From contig NZ_CALGPC010000010.1 of the NCBI RefSeq assembly GCF_937960835.1, positions 62,001-126,000 of the forward strand: 64,000 nucleotides of DNA, in the 5' to 3' direction. Position numbers and translations under genes: made by a program. Shown one piece after another: positions 32,502-41,667 of this stretch. This DNA comes from an uncultured Ferrovibrio sp. Its GTDB lineage: Bacteria > Pseudomonadota > Alphaproteobacteria > Ferrovibrionales > Ferrovibrionaceae. The notes beneath the pieces are model-generated. The model saw only the letters and a list, made by a program, of their open reading frames with translations, ran no database searches and was not told the origin of the DNA. The first letter of the stretch is position 1. Each line of letters opens with the position of its first letter.

Positions 32502-33824
32502 ATGTCAGATTTCACCAGGCGTGATGTGATCAAGACCACCATCGGTGCGGCGGCGGTTGGCGCGGGCGGCGGCCTGCTCCTGCCCCGCCAGGCGATGGCC
32601 CAGCAGGCCCCCAACCTGCCGATCGAAAAAGGCGCCACCTTGCGCCTGCTGCGCTGGAGCCAGTTCGTCCAGGGCGATATCGACACATGGACGGCAAATA
32701 CCAAGAAGTTCACCGAAAAGACCGGCGTGGAGGTCAGGATCGACCGCGAAGCCTGGCCCGACATCGCGCCGAAAGCCTCGGTGGCGGCCAATGTCGGCTC
32801 CGGCCCGGACATCATCCTCGACTTCTTCGACGTGCCCCATCTCTTCGCCGACAAGCTGGTCGACCTGACTGACATCGCCACCTATATCGGCAACAAGTAT
32901 GGCGGCTGGTTCCCGGTCTGCGAGCGCTACGCCAAGCAGGGCAATCAGTGGATCGCGCTGCCGCTCGGCGCGGCGGGCGCCTGCATGGTCTACCGCAAGA
33001 GCCATGTCGAAGCCGCCGGCTTCAAGGAATTCCCGAAGGACATGGACGGCTTCCTGCAGCTCTGCAAGGCGCTGCATGCCAAAGGCACGCCGGCGGGCTT
33101 CGCGCTCGGCAATGCGGTGGGCGACGGCTCGTGGACCTACTGGCTGATCTGGGCCTTCGGCGGCAAGATCGTGGACGACAACAACAAGGTCGTCATCAAC
33201 AGTCCCGAGACGATCAAGGCGCTGGAATATGCCAAGGAGCTGTATCCGACCTTCGCGCCGGGAACGCTGGGCTGGCTCGATCCGAACAACAACAAGGCCT
33301 TCCTCGACGGCCAGATCAGCCTGACCAATAACGGCATCTCGGTCTACTACGCGGCGAAGAACTCGCAGGACCCGAAGATCAAGGCGATGGCGGACGACAT
33401 CTACCACGCCAACTTCCCGATCGGGCCGGTGGGCCGGCCGACCGAGCTGCATCTGTTCAGCCAAGCTTATGTCTTCAAGTACAGCAAGTATCCCAATGCG
33501 GCGAAAGCCTATCTGCAATTCATGTGGGAGAAAGAGCAGTATGAGCCGTGGCAGGAGGCCTCGATCGGCTATATCACGCATCCGCTGAAGGACTACGAGA
33601 ATAACAAAGTCTGGAGTTCCGATCCGAAGAGCCTGCCTTACCGCGACACGGTGAAGAACATGCTGTGGCACGGCTATTCCGGCACGCTCGGCCCCGCTTC
33701 GGCCGCCGCGCTGAACGACTACATCGTCAACAACATGGTGGCGCAGGCCGCCTCCGGCTCGAAAACGCCGAAGGAGGCTGCGGAGGAAGCAGAGAAGCGC
33801 CTGCTGCGCATCTACAAATCCTGA
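32502..33824 (+). CDS. Sugar ABC transporter, solute-binding protein (Tat-exported)
   Basis: 440 residues. The N-terminus FTRRDVIKTTIGAAAVGAGG is a twin-arginine signal ending near AMAQQ, so the protein folds before export. The mature part is a family 1 (MalE/UgpB-like) extracellular binding protein: LRLLRWSQFVQGDIDTW, GPDIILDFFDVPHLFADKL and a C-terminal pattern typical of sugar binders. Two permease genes follow, separated by a perfect hairpin. No ATPase gene is found next to them. Confidence 0.9.
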   Translation: MSDFTRRDVIKTTIGAAAVGAGGGLLLPRQAMAQQAPNLPIEKGATLRLLRWSQFVQGDIDTWTANTKKFTEKTGVEVRIDREAWPDIAPKASVAANVGSGPDIILDFFDVPHLFADKLVDLTDIATYIGNKYGGWFPVCERYAKQGNQWIALPLGAAGACMVYRKSHVEAAGFKEFPKDMDGFLQLCKALHAKGTPAGFALGNAVGDGSWTYWLIWAFGGKIVDDNNKVVINSPETIKALEYAKELYPTFAPGTLGWLDPNNNKAFLDGQISLTNNGISVYYAAKNSQDPKIKAMADDIYHANFPIGPVGRPTELHLFSQAYVFKYSKYPNAAKAYLQFMWEKEQYEPWQEASIGYITHPLKDYENNKVWSSDPKSLPYRDTVKNMLWHGYSGTLGPASAAALNDYIVNNMVAQAASGSKTPKEAAEEAEKRLLRIYKS

Positions 33825-33844
33825 TCGCGCATCCAGCCGAACCG

Positions 33845-33869
33845 GAGGGCGATACGCTGTATCGCCCTC
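33845..33869 (+). terminator. Intercistronic hairpin between binding protein and permease genes
   Basis: Perfect 11-bp stem GAGGGCGATAC / GTATCGCCCTC with loop GCT, followed by TTCTTCC. It begins 21 bp after the binding-protein stop. It probably acts as a partial terminator or 3' stabiliser that keeps binding-protein mRNA above permease mRNA. Confidence 0.7.
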
Positions 33870-33902
33870 TTCTTCCCCGATCTGCTGAATGAGCAAGCTC
33901 TG

Positions 33903-34805
33903 ATGACAAGCCGCGTCTCGACCTGGGATCGCCTGCGCAATAATACCACACTCCTCTCCGTCCTTTTCATGGCGCCAGCAGGATTGCTGCTGCTGGTCTT
34001 TCTTACCTATCCGCTGGGACTTGGCATCTGGCTCGGCTTTACCGATACACGCATTGGCCGCGCCGGACATTTCATCGGCTGGGAGAATTACATCTCCCTG
34101 CTGGATGACTCGATCTTCCTGAAATCGGTGTTCAACACCATCCTCTACACGGCGGTCGCCACCGTCATCAAATTTGCGCTCGGTCTGTGGCTGGCCCTGC
34201 TGCTGAACCGGCACCTGCCGATGCAGGCGATCATCCGCGCGGTGATCCTGCTGCCCTATATCGTACCGACGGTGCTGTCGGCGATTGCCTTCTGGTGGAT
34301 TTACGATTCCCAGTTCTCGATCATCTCCTGGATGCTGAGCAAGCTCGGGCTGATCGACGTCTATATTGACTTCCTCGGCAACGAGAACAACGCCCGCGCC
34401 TCCGTGATCGCCGCCAATATCTGGCGCGGCATCCCCTTCGTGGCGATCTGCCTGTTGGCCGGGTTGCAGACGATCTCGCCAAGCCTTTATGAGGCCGCCT
34501 CACTCGACGGCGCCAATGCCTGGCAGCGGTTCTATTACGTGACGGTGCCGAACCTGATGCCGGTGCTCAGCATCGTGCTGACGTTTTCGATCCTGTTCAC
34601 CTTCACCGACTTCCAGCTCATCTACGCGATCACGCGCGGCGGACCAAACAACGCCACCCATCTGATGGCAACGCTTGCCTTCCAGCGCGGCATCAATGGC
34701 GGCATGCTCGGCGAGGGCGCGGCGATTGCCATCGCGATGGTGCCGTTCCTCATCCTCTCGACGGCCGTGACCTATCTCGGACTGCAGCGGCAGAAGTGGC
34801 AATAG
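33903..34805 (+). CDS. Sugar ABC transporter permease (first)
   Basis: 300 residues with six membrane helices. The first helix (LLSVLFMAPAGLLLLVFLTYPLGLGIWLGF) and the EAA loop EAASLDGANAWQRFYYVTVP place it in the MalF/UgpA family. It forms a heterodimer with the next product in the inner membrane. The downstream permease starts 11 bp after its stop. Confidence 0.92.
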   Translation: MTSRVSTWDRLRNNTTLLSVLFMAPAGLLLLVFLTYPLGLGIWLGFTDTRIGRAGHFIGWENYISLLDDSIFLKSVFNTILYTAVATVIKFALGLWLALLLNRHLPMQAIIRAVILLPYIVPTVLSAIAFWWIYDSQFSIISWMLSKLGLIDVYIDFLGNENNARASVIAANIWRGIPFVAICLLAGLQTISPSLYEAASLDGANAWQRFYYVTVPNLMPVLSIVLTFSILFTFTDFQLIYAITRGGPNNATHLMATLAFQRGINGGMLGEGAAIAIAMVPFLILSTAVTYLGLQRQKWQ

Positions 34806-34816
34806 GAGCGCCGGTC

Positions 34817-35710
34817 ATGACTGCAGACGCCAATATCTCCACCCGCGTCGACAACCGCGAGGGCATGCAATATCTGGAGACCATTCCTCACCGACTGGTC
34901 ACGCTCTGGATTCCGCTGCTGATCTTCCTGTTTGTCCTGTTGTTCCCGTTCTACTGGATGGCGCTGACGACCTTCAAACCGAACAGCGAACTGCTGAACT
35001 ACTCCGATTTCAATCCGCTCTGGGTGGTCGAGCCGACGCTGGCCAATATCAAGAAGCTTCTGTTCGACACGCAGTATCCGCGCTGGCTGCTGACCACCAT
35101 GGTCGTCGCAGTGGCCGCCACCTTCCTGTCGCTGTTCTGCTCGGTGCTGGCGGCCTATGCGATTGCGCGGCTGCGCTTCAAAGGTTCGGAAACGGTCGGC
35201 CTGCTCATCTTCCTGGCCTATCTGGTGCCGCCCAGCATCCTGTTCATTCCGCTGGCGACGATGATCTTCGAGATGGGCCTGTATGACAGCATGTGGGCGC
35301 TCATCCTCACCTACCCCACCTTCCTGATCCCCTTCTCGACCTGGCTGCTGATCGGCTATTTCAAGACTCTGCCGTTCGAACTGGAGGAATGCGCGCTGAT
35401 CGACGGCGCCTCGCGCTTCCAGATTCTGACCAAGATCATCCTCCCGCTCAGCCTGCCGGGACTGATCTCAGCCGGCATCTTCGCCTTCACGCTGAGCTGG
35501 AACGAGTTCATCTACGCACTGGCCTTCATCTCCTCGTCGGAGAACAAGACCGTGCCGGTCGGCGTGCTGACCGAACTGGTGGAAGGCGATGTCTATCACT
35601 GGGGATCGCTGATGGCGGGCGCACTGTTCGGGTCGTTGCCGGTGGCGATCCTGTATTCCTTCTTCGTCGACTATTACGTGTCGAGCCTGACCGGCGCGGT
35701 GAAGGAATAG
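34817..35710 (+). CDS. Sugar ABC transporter permease (second)
   Basis: 297 residues from the ATG at 34817, preceded by GGAG; an upstream in-frame GTG at 34796 is inside the previous gene and less likely. Six membrane helices and the EAA loop EECALIDGASRFQILTKIILP identify a MalG/UgpE-type permease. The operon ends here without an ATP-binding subunit, so the energising ATPase (MsmX/UgpC type) must be encoded elsewhere. Confidence 0.92.
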   Translation: MTADANISTRVDNREGMQYLETIPHRLVTLWIPLLIFLFVLLFPFYWMALTTFKPNSELLNYSDFNPLWVVEPTLANIKKLLFDTQYPRWLLTTMVVAVAATFLSLFCSVLAAYAIARLRFKGSETVGLLIFLAYLVPPSILFIPLATMIFEMGLYDSMWALILTYPTFLIPFSTWLLIGYFKTLPFELEECALIDGASRFQILTKIILPLSLPGLISAGIFAFTLSWNEFIYALAFISSSENKTVPVGVLTELVEGDVYHWGSLMAGALFGSLPVAILYSFFVDYYVSSLTGAVKE

Positions 35711-35728
35711 GCCTGTGAAGGAATAAGT

Positions 35729-36163
35729 CTATTCCACCCGCTGGTATTTCAGCGGCAGCAGGTCGGCCGGACTATAGGCGGTCAGGCCGCCTTCGGTGGC
35801 GAGCAAAACCCGTGCCTCGGGCGCAAAGTCGCGCAGCATCTCGCGGCAGATGCCGCAGGGCGCGACGATCTGGATTTCCCTGTGCTTCTCTGTCGGCCGC
35901 GGATGACGCAGCGAGACGATCGCCTCGATGGGATCCTCCTCGCCCGCGCCAGCAGCCATCGCCTGGCCGACCGCCACGGCCTCGGCGCAGACGGAAGCCC
36001 GTCCGACATAGGTATCCAGATGCAGGCCGGTGAAGATGCGGCCTGAGCGCGTGCGTAAGGCGGCCGCGATGTGATGGCGGCCGACCTTGTAGCGCGCCTT
36101 GATCAGCGCGGTTGCTGCGTCGATGAGAGCCTGGTCTTCCGGCCTGACGGGCTGGACGTTCAT
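35729..36163 (-). CDS. cdd: Cytidine deaminase family protein
   Basis: 144 residues. It has the zinc motifs VCAEAVAVG (Cys-Ala-Glu) and APCGICREML (Pro-Cys-x-x-Cys), so the catalytic zinc and proton-shuttle Glu are intact. The short form is typical of tetrameric cytidine deaminases and blasticidin-S deaminase relatives. It converts cytidine to uridine in salvage, or a related substrate. Its ATG overlaps the stop of valS (ATGA), so it is translated from the valS transcript. Confidence 0.85.
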   Translation of the reverse strand: MNVQPVRPEDQALIDAATALIKARYKVGRHHIAAALRTRSGRIFTGLHLDTYVGRASVCAEAVAVGQAMAAGAGEEDPIEAIVSLRHPRPTEKHREIQIVAPCGICREMLRDFAPEARVLLATEGGLTAYSPADLLPLKYQRVE

Positions 36164-38799
36164 CCGAGCTGCTGCAGCGCGTCGGCCAGCTTAGCGACCA
36201 AGGCGGCCTGGGCCGCGCGGCGCTCGCGCTGTTCCTCCACCACATGTTCGGGCGCGCGGGCAACGAAAGTCGCGTCGTTCAGCTTGGCATCCAGCTTGGC
36301 AATCTCGGCTTCGGCCTTCTCGCGCTCCTTGGTCAGGCGGCTGCGCTCCTTGGCGATGTCGATGACATCGGCCAGCGGCAGCACGAAGGTAGCCTCGTCA
36401 ACGACGATCCGGGCCGAGCCCTGCGGAGCAGCCTGATCGGCCGAAATCGTCTCGATGCGGGCCAGGCGCTTGATCGGATCGGCGTGGCGCTGCAGGCGCG
36501 CAGCCGTTTCCGCATTGGCGCCGTTGGCGATCATCGCAATCTTGGCGGCCGCCGGCACGTTCAGCGCGCTGCGGGCTGCGCGCACGCCGTCGATCAGGCG
36601 GATCAGCCAGTCGATCTCGGCAGCGGCAGCAGGGTCTTCCGGCCGGGCGCCGTCATTGGGCCAGTCGCGCAGCATCAGGAAGCCGCCGGGCTTGCCGAAC
36701 AGCTTGTCCCACAGCTCCTCGGTGACGAAGGGCATGAAGGGATGCAGCAGATGGATGAGCTGCTTCAGGGCATAGGCGCAGGTGGCCTGGGTTTCGGTCT
36801 TCAACGCGGCATCGTCGCCGTTCAACGCCGGCTTGATCAGTTCCAGATACCAGTCGCAGAAGGTGCCCCAGGTGAAGTGATAGAGCGCACCTGCAGCCTC
36901 GTTGAACTTATAGGCTTCCAGCGCGGCCTCAACGTCGCGCGCCGCCTGAGCCAGCCGGCCCAAAATCCACTTGTTCACCGTGCCCTGCACCTTGGCCGGA
37001 TCGAAATCAGCCGAGAGCGCGCAGCCATTCATCTCGGCGAAGCGCGCGGCGTTCCACAGCTTGGTGGCGAAGTTGCGGTAACCCTCGACGCGCTGCTCCG
37101 ACATCTTCACGTCGCGGCCCTGGGCTGCGAAGATCGACAGCGTGAAGCGCAGCGCATCGGCACCGTATTTGCCGATGATGTCGAGCGGGTCCATGACGTT
37201 GCCCTTGGACTTCGACATCTTCTGGCCCTTCTCGTCGCGGACCAGGGCGTGGATGTAGACCGTGTGGAACGGCACCTTCTTGGTGAAGTGCAGGCCCATC
37301 ATGATCATCCGGGCGACCCAGAAGAAGATGATGTCAAAGCCGGTGACCAGCACGTCGGTCGGGTAATGCGACTTCAGCAAATCGGTTTCTTCCGGCCAGC
37401 CAAGCGTCGAGAACGGCCACAGCGCCGATGAGAACCAGGTATCGAGCACGTCCTCATCGCGCGTCAATTCGACGCGCTTGCCGTAATGCTTGTCGGCTTC
37501 GGCCTGCGCCTCGGCTTCGTCATAGGCGACGAAGACCTTGCCGTCCGGACCGTACCAGGCCGGAATTTGATGGCCCCACCAGAGCTGGCGCGAGATGCAC
37601 CAGGGCTGGATGTTGCGCATCCACTCGAAATAGGTCTTTTCCCAGTTCTTCGGCACGAACTGGATTTCGCCCTTCTCTACCGCCTCGATGGCCGGCTTCG
37701 CCAGCACGGCGGCGTTCACGTACCATTGCTCGGTCAGCCAGGGCTCGATGACGACCTGCGAACGGTCGCCATGCGGCACCATATGGGTGTTGGGCTCGAT
37801 CTTCTCGACCAGTCCCAGCTCTTCCATATCGGCGACGATCTGCTTGCGCGCCTTGAACCGTTCCATGCCGCGATACTTCTCGGGCACGTTTTCGTTCAGA
37901 TGCGCATGGCGGTCGAAGATGTTGATCATCTCGAGGTTATGGCGCTTACCCACCTCGAAATCATTGAAGTCATGCGCTGGCGTGATCTTCACCGCGCCCG
38001 AGCCTTTCTCGGGATCGGAATATTCGTCGCCGACGATGGGAATGCGGCGGCCGACCAGCGGCAGGATGGCATACCTGCCGATCAGATGCTTGTAGCGGTC
38101 GTCTTCCGGATGCACGGCGACGCCGGTATCGCCCAGCATCGTTTCCGGTCGCGTGGTCGCCACCGTGATGTAGGTGTCAGGCATCCCTTCGACGGGATAC
38201 TTGAAATACCAGAGATGGCTTTTGATCTCATGCTGCTCGACTTCGAGATCGGAGATCGCGGTGAGCAGCTTCGGGTCCCAGTTGACCAGCCGTTTGTCCT
38301 TGTAGATCAGGCCTTCGCGGTAAAGCTCGACGAAAACCTTGCGGACGGCGGCGGACAAGCCCTCGTCCATGGTGAAGCGCTCGCGGCGCCAGTCGCAGCT
38401 TTCGCCCAGGCGGCGCTGCTGGCCAGTGATCATGCCGCCGGATTCCGCCTTCCACTGCCAGACGCGCTCGACGAATTTCTCGCGGCCCATGTCGTGGCGG
38501 TTCTGCTGCTTCTCGGCGAGCTGGCGTTCGACCACCATCTGGGTGGCGATGCCGGCATGGTCGGTGCCCGGCTGCCAAAGCGCATCGCGTCCGCGCATGC
38601 GCTGATAACGGATCAGGACATCCTGAAGCGTGTGATTGAGAGCATGGCCCATATGCAGGCTGCCGGTGACGTTCGGCGGCGGCAGGGCGATCGTATAGGG
38701 CTTGCCGGACTTGATGCCGTGCCGGAAGCAGCCGCCCTCCTCCCAGGCCTTGTAAAGGCGGGTCTCCACATCCTGCGGCTGATAGGTCTTGTCCAACAT
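36160..38799 (-). CDS. valS: Valyl-tRNA synthetase
   Basis: 879 residues from the ATG at 38799. Class Ia signatures are the HMGHALNHTLQD HIGH box and KMSKSKGN. The editing domain (about residues 200-340) and the C-terminal arm with a coiled coil (TKEREKAEAEIAKLDAKLN) are present, so the enzyme is complete. popZ is upstream on the same strand and cdd overlaps downstream. The adjacency of popZ, valS and tolC is conserved in alphaproteobacteria. Confidence 0.97.
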   Translation of the reverse strand: MLDKTYQPQDVETRLYKAWEEGGCFRHGIKSGKPYTIALPPPNVTGSLHMGHALNHTLQDVLIRYQRMRGRDALWQPGTDHAGIATQMVVERQLAEKQQNRHDMGREKFVERVWQWKAESGGMITGQQRRLGESCDWRRERFTMDEGLSAAVRKVFVELYREGLIYKDKRLVNWDPKLLTAISDLEVEQHEIKSHLWYFKYPVEGMPDTYITVATTRPETMLGDTGVAVHPEDDRYKHLIGRYAILPLVGRRIPIVGDEYSDPEKGSGAVKITPAHDFNDFEVGKRHNLEMINIFDRHAHLNENVPEKYRGMERFKARKQIVADMEELGLVEKIEPNTHMVPHGDRSQVVIEPWLTEQWYVNAAVLAKPAIEAVEKGEIQFVPKNWEKTYFEWMRNIQPWCISRQLWWGHQIPAWYGPDGKVFVAYDEAEAQAEADKHYGKRVELTRDEDVLDTWFSSALWPFSTLGWPEETDLLKSHYPTDVLVTGFDIIFFWVARMIMMGLHFTKKVPFHTVYIHALVRDEKGQKMSKSKGNVMDPLDIIGKYGADALRFTLSIFAAQGRDVKMSEQRVEGYRNFATKLWNAARFAEMNGCALSADFDPAKVQGTVNKWILGRLAQAARDVEAALEAYKFNEAAGALYHFTWGTFCDWYLELIKPALNGDDAALKTETQATCAYALKQLIHLLHPFMPFVTEELWDKLFGKPGGFLMLRDWPNDGARPEDPAAAAEIDWLIRLIDGVRAARSALNVPAAAKIAMIANGANAETAARLQRHADPIKRLARIETISADQAAPQGSARIVVDEATFVLPLADVIDIAKERSRLTKEREKAEAEIAKLDAKLNDATFVARAPEHVVEEQRERRAAQAALVAKLADALQQLG

Positions 38800-38981
38800 G
38801 AGCAAATACTCGGGCGACTGACTTTGAAAGGGCGAAAAATAAAGACGATCCGGCCCCGCACGTCCAGAGGTTCAGGGAATATACTGCTGCCGCACTCAGG
38901 CTTGGCGTGAGCAGCGATGTGTGCCTTTTCCGCGGGAACAACACTCCGATGCCACGGTAAAGACCGCGGCATGACGAATTC

Positions 38982-39644
38982 TTACAGGTGGTCCTGCTCT
39001 TCTTCCGCCTGGATGGTCAGGCGGGCCACTTCGCGCTCGACGATGCGCTGAACAATGGTGGCCAGATGCGCGTCCAGCCATTCCTTCAGCATCGGACGCA
39101 GCAGCTCCTTCACCAGCTCCTCAAGGGTGCGCTGGCTGTTGCCCATCCCCATGGCGCGCGATCCGGCCACGGCGCTGGAAAGCTGGCCCAGATGGGCGGC
39201 GGCACGGCTGGCGGTCGGCTGCGACACCAGACCTTCGAATTCGCGGTCGTCGCGGACAACCTCGGTCAGTTCCAGAATGTCTTCGCGCGGCTGCGGTCGC
39301 GGAGCAGCCCGGCGCGGCGGCGGCGGAGGTGGCGGCGGCTCGTAGGCTGGTTCCAGCTCGAGCTCCGGTTCCGGAGCAGCGGCCATGACCGGTTCCGGCT
39401 CCGGCTCGAAGGCCGGTTCCGGCATCGGATCGGGTTCGAAAGCGGGCTCGGGTTCCGGCTCAGGCGCCGCCACCATCGGCTCAGGCTCGAATTCCGGCTC
39501 CGGTTCGGGCATGGGCGGCGGAGGCGGTTCCTCAGCAGGCGGCGCGGCTTGCTGATCGGCACCATCTTCGGAAATGATCCGCCGGATGGAGGCAAGGATT
39601 TCCTCCATCGTCGGTTCATTTTGACCAGCTTTAGGGTCGCTCAT
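38982..39644 (-). CDS. popZ: Cell pole-organising protein PopZ (DUF2497)
   Basis: 220 residues from the ATG at 39644; an in-frame TTG at 39671 is an alternative. The N-terminal short helix MEEILASIRRIISED is the partner-binding region of PopZ. The middle (about residues 30-115) is a Pro/Glu-rich disordered linker built from repeats such as EPEPEFEPEP, with a poly-Pro tract. The C-terminal helices (TLEELVKELLRPMLKEWLDAHLATIVQRIVEREV) drive oligomerisation. In Caulobacter PopZ forms a polar hub tethering the ParB-parS complex; a similar role is expected here. It lies between tolC and valS. Confidence 0.92.
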   Translation of the reverse strand: MSDPKAGQNEPTMEEILASIRRIISEDGADQQAAPPAEEPPPPPMPEPEPEFEPEPMVAAPEPEPEPAFEPDPMPEPAFEPEPEPVMAAAPEPELELEPAYEPPPPPPPPRRAAPRPQPREDILELTEVVRDDREFEGLVSQPTASRAAAHLGQLSSAVAGSRAMGMGNSQRTLEELVKELLRPMLKEWLDAHLATIVQRIVEREVARLTIQAEEEQDHL

Positions 39645-39728
39645 CCCCTTGCCCAAGAAAAACTGTTTCAATCACGACGCGTTGCATTGGCCACCTGAAA
39701 CGTCGCAAGCCAATGCAGGCCCCACTGC

Positions 39729-39854
39729 GATTCAGCCGGGCCGAATCATTGCAGCACTATATGCGCGGCAAAGATAACCGAACTGTTAACCCGGGTTAAG
39801 GGAATTTTCCCAAATTCCCTTAATTCCAAGGTTTTCCCCGATTCGAGGCGATTC
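39729..39854. promoter_or_regulatory. popZ/tolC intergenic region with nested palindromes and GANTC cluster
   Basis: Two overlapping perfect palindromes are present: TTAACCCGGGTTAA (39786-39799) and a 12-bp stem TTAAGGGAATTT / AAATTCCCTTAA with loop TCCC (39796-39823). Four GANTC sites lie within 126 bp (39729, 39743, 39840, 39850). The second dyad begins 33 bp after the tolC stop, so it may be the tolC terminator, but no T-run follows on that strand. It also lies 150-180 bp upstream of popZ and could be part of its promoter. Confidence 0.6.
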
Positions 39855-39855
39855 C

Positions 39856-41232
39856 CTAGTCGGCGGTCAGGCCGCCGTCGGTGCCAAACCACTTGTTGCG
39901 GACCCGGTCGTAATTCTCGATCGGATCGTAATATTCGACCGGCAGCGCAAGCTGGCGCGCCCCCAGACGGCCTATGGCGGACAGCAGGGTGAAGCCGGCG
40001 ACATATTCGTCGCGGCGGGCACGGACTTCGGCCACGCGCGCGTCAAGGTATTCCTGCTCGGCATCCAGAACGTCCAGCGTGGTGCGCGAACCAACCTCAG
40101 CTTCCTGCTGCACGCCTTCCAGCGCGATGCGGGCGGCCTCGACCTGAGCGCGGCGGGCTTCGATATTCGAGCGCGCCGTGGTCAGGTTTTCCCAGGCCTG
40201 CACGACCGACTGGCGGACCGCGCGGCGCTGCTCTTCCACCTGGATGCGGCGCTGATTGTGAATCTGCTTGCGCTGACGCGTCTGGCTGTAGACCGAGCCG
40301 GACTCATAGAGCGGCACGGTGAGCTGCAGGCTGACGCGCGCGGAATCGGTTTCCAGATTGGCGCGCGAGGTCTCGTCGGCGCGGCTGAGCGAGCCGTTCA
40401 GCGACAGGCTGGGCAACAAGGCGCCGGAAATCGCGCGCACGTCATGCTTGGCGGCGACTTCACGGAAGCGCGCGCCGAGCAGATCTGGGTTTTCCTCATA
40501 AGCGATCGCCACCGCCTCTTCCTCGCTGCGCGGCAGTTCCGGCAGCGGCGGCGGCGGGGTCAGCGTGCCGGGCATCTCGCCGATTACGCGGGCCAGAACG
40601 GCGCGGGCCGAGACCAGCGCGCCTTCGGCAGAAATACGGCCAGCGACGGCGCCGCTCAGTCGCGATTCAGCCTGGGCAACGTCTGTGCGGGTGATCTCGC
40701 CGACGCGAAAGCGCTCGCGCGTGGCTTCCAACTGCCGGCGCAGCACCTCCTCGTTGTTGCGGTTGAGATCGAGCACGGCCTGGTTCTGCACCACGTCCAT
40801 ATAGGCCGTGACGGCATCGAGCAGGATGCGCCGCTCAGTGCTGGCCAGATCCTGACGGCCGGCGAGCACCAAGGCTTCGGCGGCTTCGGTCGCGGCCTCG
40901 GTACGGCCGCCGCGATACAGCGGCTGCGCCAGGTTCAGCGACAGTGAGCGCGGATTGATCGTGTCGTTCTGGAAGCTGGCCGATTGCGGATCGAACTCCT
41001 GGCGCAGGATGCCGGTCTCGCCGGTGACGCTGATGGTGGGGCGCCAGTTCGACAATGCCTGCGGCACGCCTTCATCGGTGGCGCGCAAGGAAGCGCGCGC
41101 TGCGAGCAGCGTCGGGTTGTTGTTGTAGGCCGCGCTCAGCACGTCGCTGAGGGACTGGGCCACAGCCGGCTGCACGGCGAGCGCGCAGATGCCAGCCATC
41201 GCCGAAGCAAGTAGGGCCTTTTTGAAGCTCAT
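39856..41232 (-). CDS. tolC: TolC-family outer-membrane channel protein
   Basis: 458 residues with signal peptide MSFKKALLASAMAGICALAVQPAVAQ (cut after AQ). Two repeats of the OEP domain are seen (SLSDVLSAAYNNNPTLLAARA and EEEAVAIAYEENPDLLGARF), with strong helical periphery (VFRVGEITRTDVAQAESRL, EVGSRTTLDVLDAEQEYLDARVAEV). It forms the trimeric outer-membrane exit duct of efflux and type I secretion systems. It lies downstream of rhodanese and pcm genes. Confidence 0.95.
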   Translation of the reverse strand: MSFKKALLASAMAGICALAVQPAVAQSLSDVLSAAYNNNPTLLAARASLRATDEGVPQALSNWRPTISVTGETGILRQEFDPQSASFQNDTINPRSLSLNLAQPLYRGGRTEAATEAAEALVLAGRQDLASTERRILLDAVTAYMDVVQNQAVLDLNRNNEEVLRRQLEATRERFRVGEITRTDVAQAESRLSGAVAGRISAEGALVSARAVLARVIGEMPGTLTPPPPLPELPRSEEEAVAIAYEENPDLLGARFREVAAKHDVRAISGALLPSLSLNGSLSRADETSRANLETDSARVSLQLTVPLYESGSVYSQTRQRKQIHNQRRIQVEEQRRAVRQSVVQAWENLTTARSNIEARRAQVEAARIALEGVQQEAEVGSRTTLDVLDAEQEYLDARVAEVRARRDEYVAGFTLLSAIGRLGARQLALPVEYYDPIENYDRVRNKWFGTDGGLTAD

Positions 41233-41318
41233 GACGAGTATCCGTTTCTTTTTCCGTTGCCCGCTAGTGACAGCGCCATGCCTTGCTCGTCTTCCCCGAT
41301 ACGCTTCTTTTTATGTAC

Positions 41319-41651
41319 TCAGTATTTCGCCATGCTCGGGTCGATCTGCTCGGCCCAGGCATGAATACCCCCCGCAAGGTTGATCGCCTGCGGAAAACCG
41401 TTTTGACGCAACCAGCCGGTGACCTGACGGCTGCGGCCGCCATGATGACACATCACCACCAGCGGCCTGTCCTTCGGCAGTTCTGCGACCCGCTCGGGCA
41501 CCTGACGCATCGGAATATGCTTCGCGCCTTCCAAGGCGACGGTCGCGACTTCCCAATCCTCGCGCACGTCCAGCACGGCCACATCCCGGCCGGCCTTGCG
41601 CCACGCATCGAGCTCGGTCACATCGATCTCAAGAGGTGCGGCGCTGGACAT
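41319..41651 (-). CDS. Rhodanese-like sulfurtransferase domain protein
   Basis: 110 residues from the ATG at 41651. Single rhodanese domain: VAVLDVREDWEVATVALEGAKHIPM and the active loop VMCHHGGRSRQV, where the Cys is the catalytic persulfide-carrying residue (GlpE-like size). It ends with GGIHAWAEQIDP, a common C-terminus of GlpE-like proteins. It is 16 bp after pcm and 86 bp before tolC, in the conserved order. Confidence 0.9.
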   Translation of the reverse strand: MSSAAPLEIDVTELDAWRKAGRDVAVLDVREDWEVATVALEGAKHIPMRQVPERVAELPKDRPLVVMCHHGGRSRQVTGWLRQNGFPQAINLAGGIHAWAEQIDPSMAKY

Positions 41652-41667
41652 ATGGCGCAGCAACCGC

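Noticed and set aside
32505..34214. A 569-codon minus-strand frame over the ABC importer genes
   Set aside because: Antisense to a clear Tat-exported binding protein and a permease, with compositional bias and no family features.
38949..38972. Hairpin ATGCCACGG/CCGCGGCAT downstream of popZ
   Set aside because: It has a mismatch and no T-run; a terminator cannot be supported.
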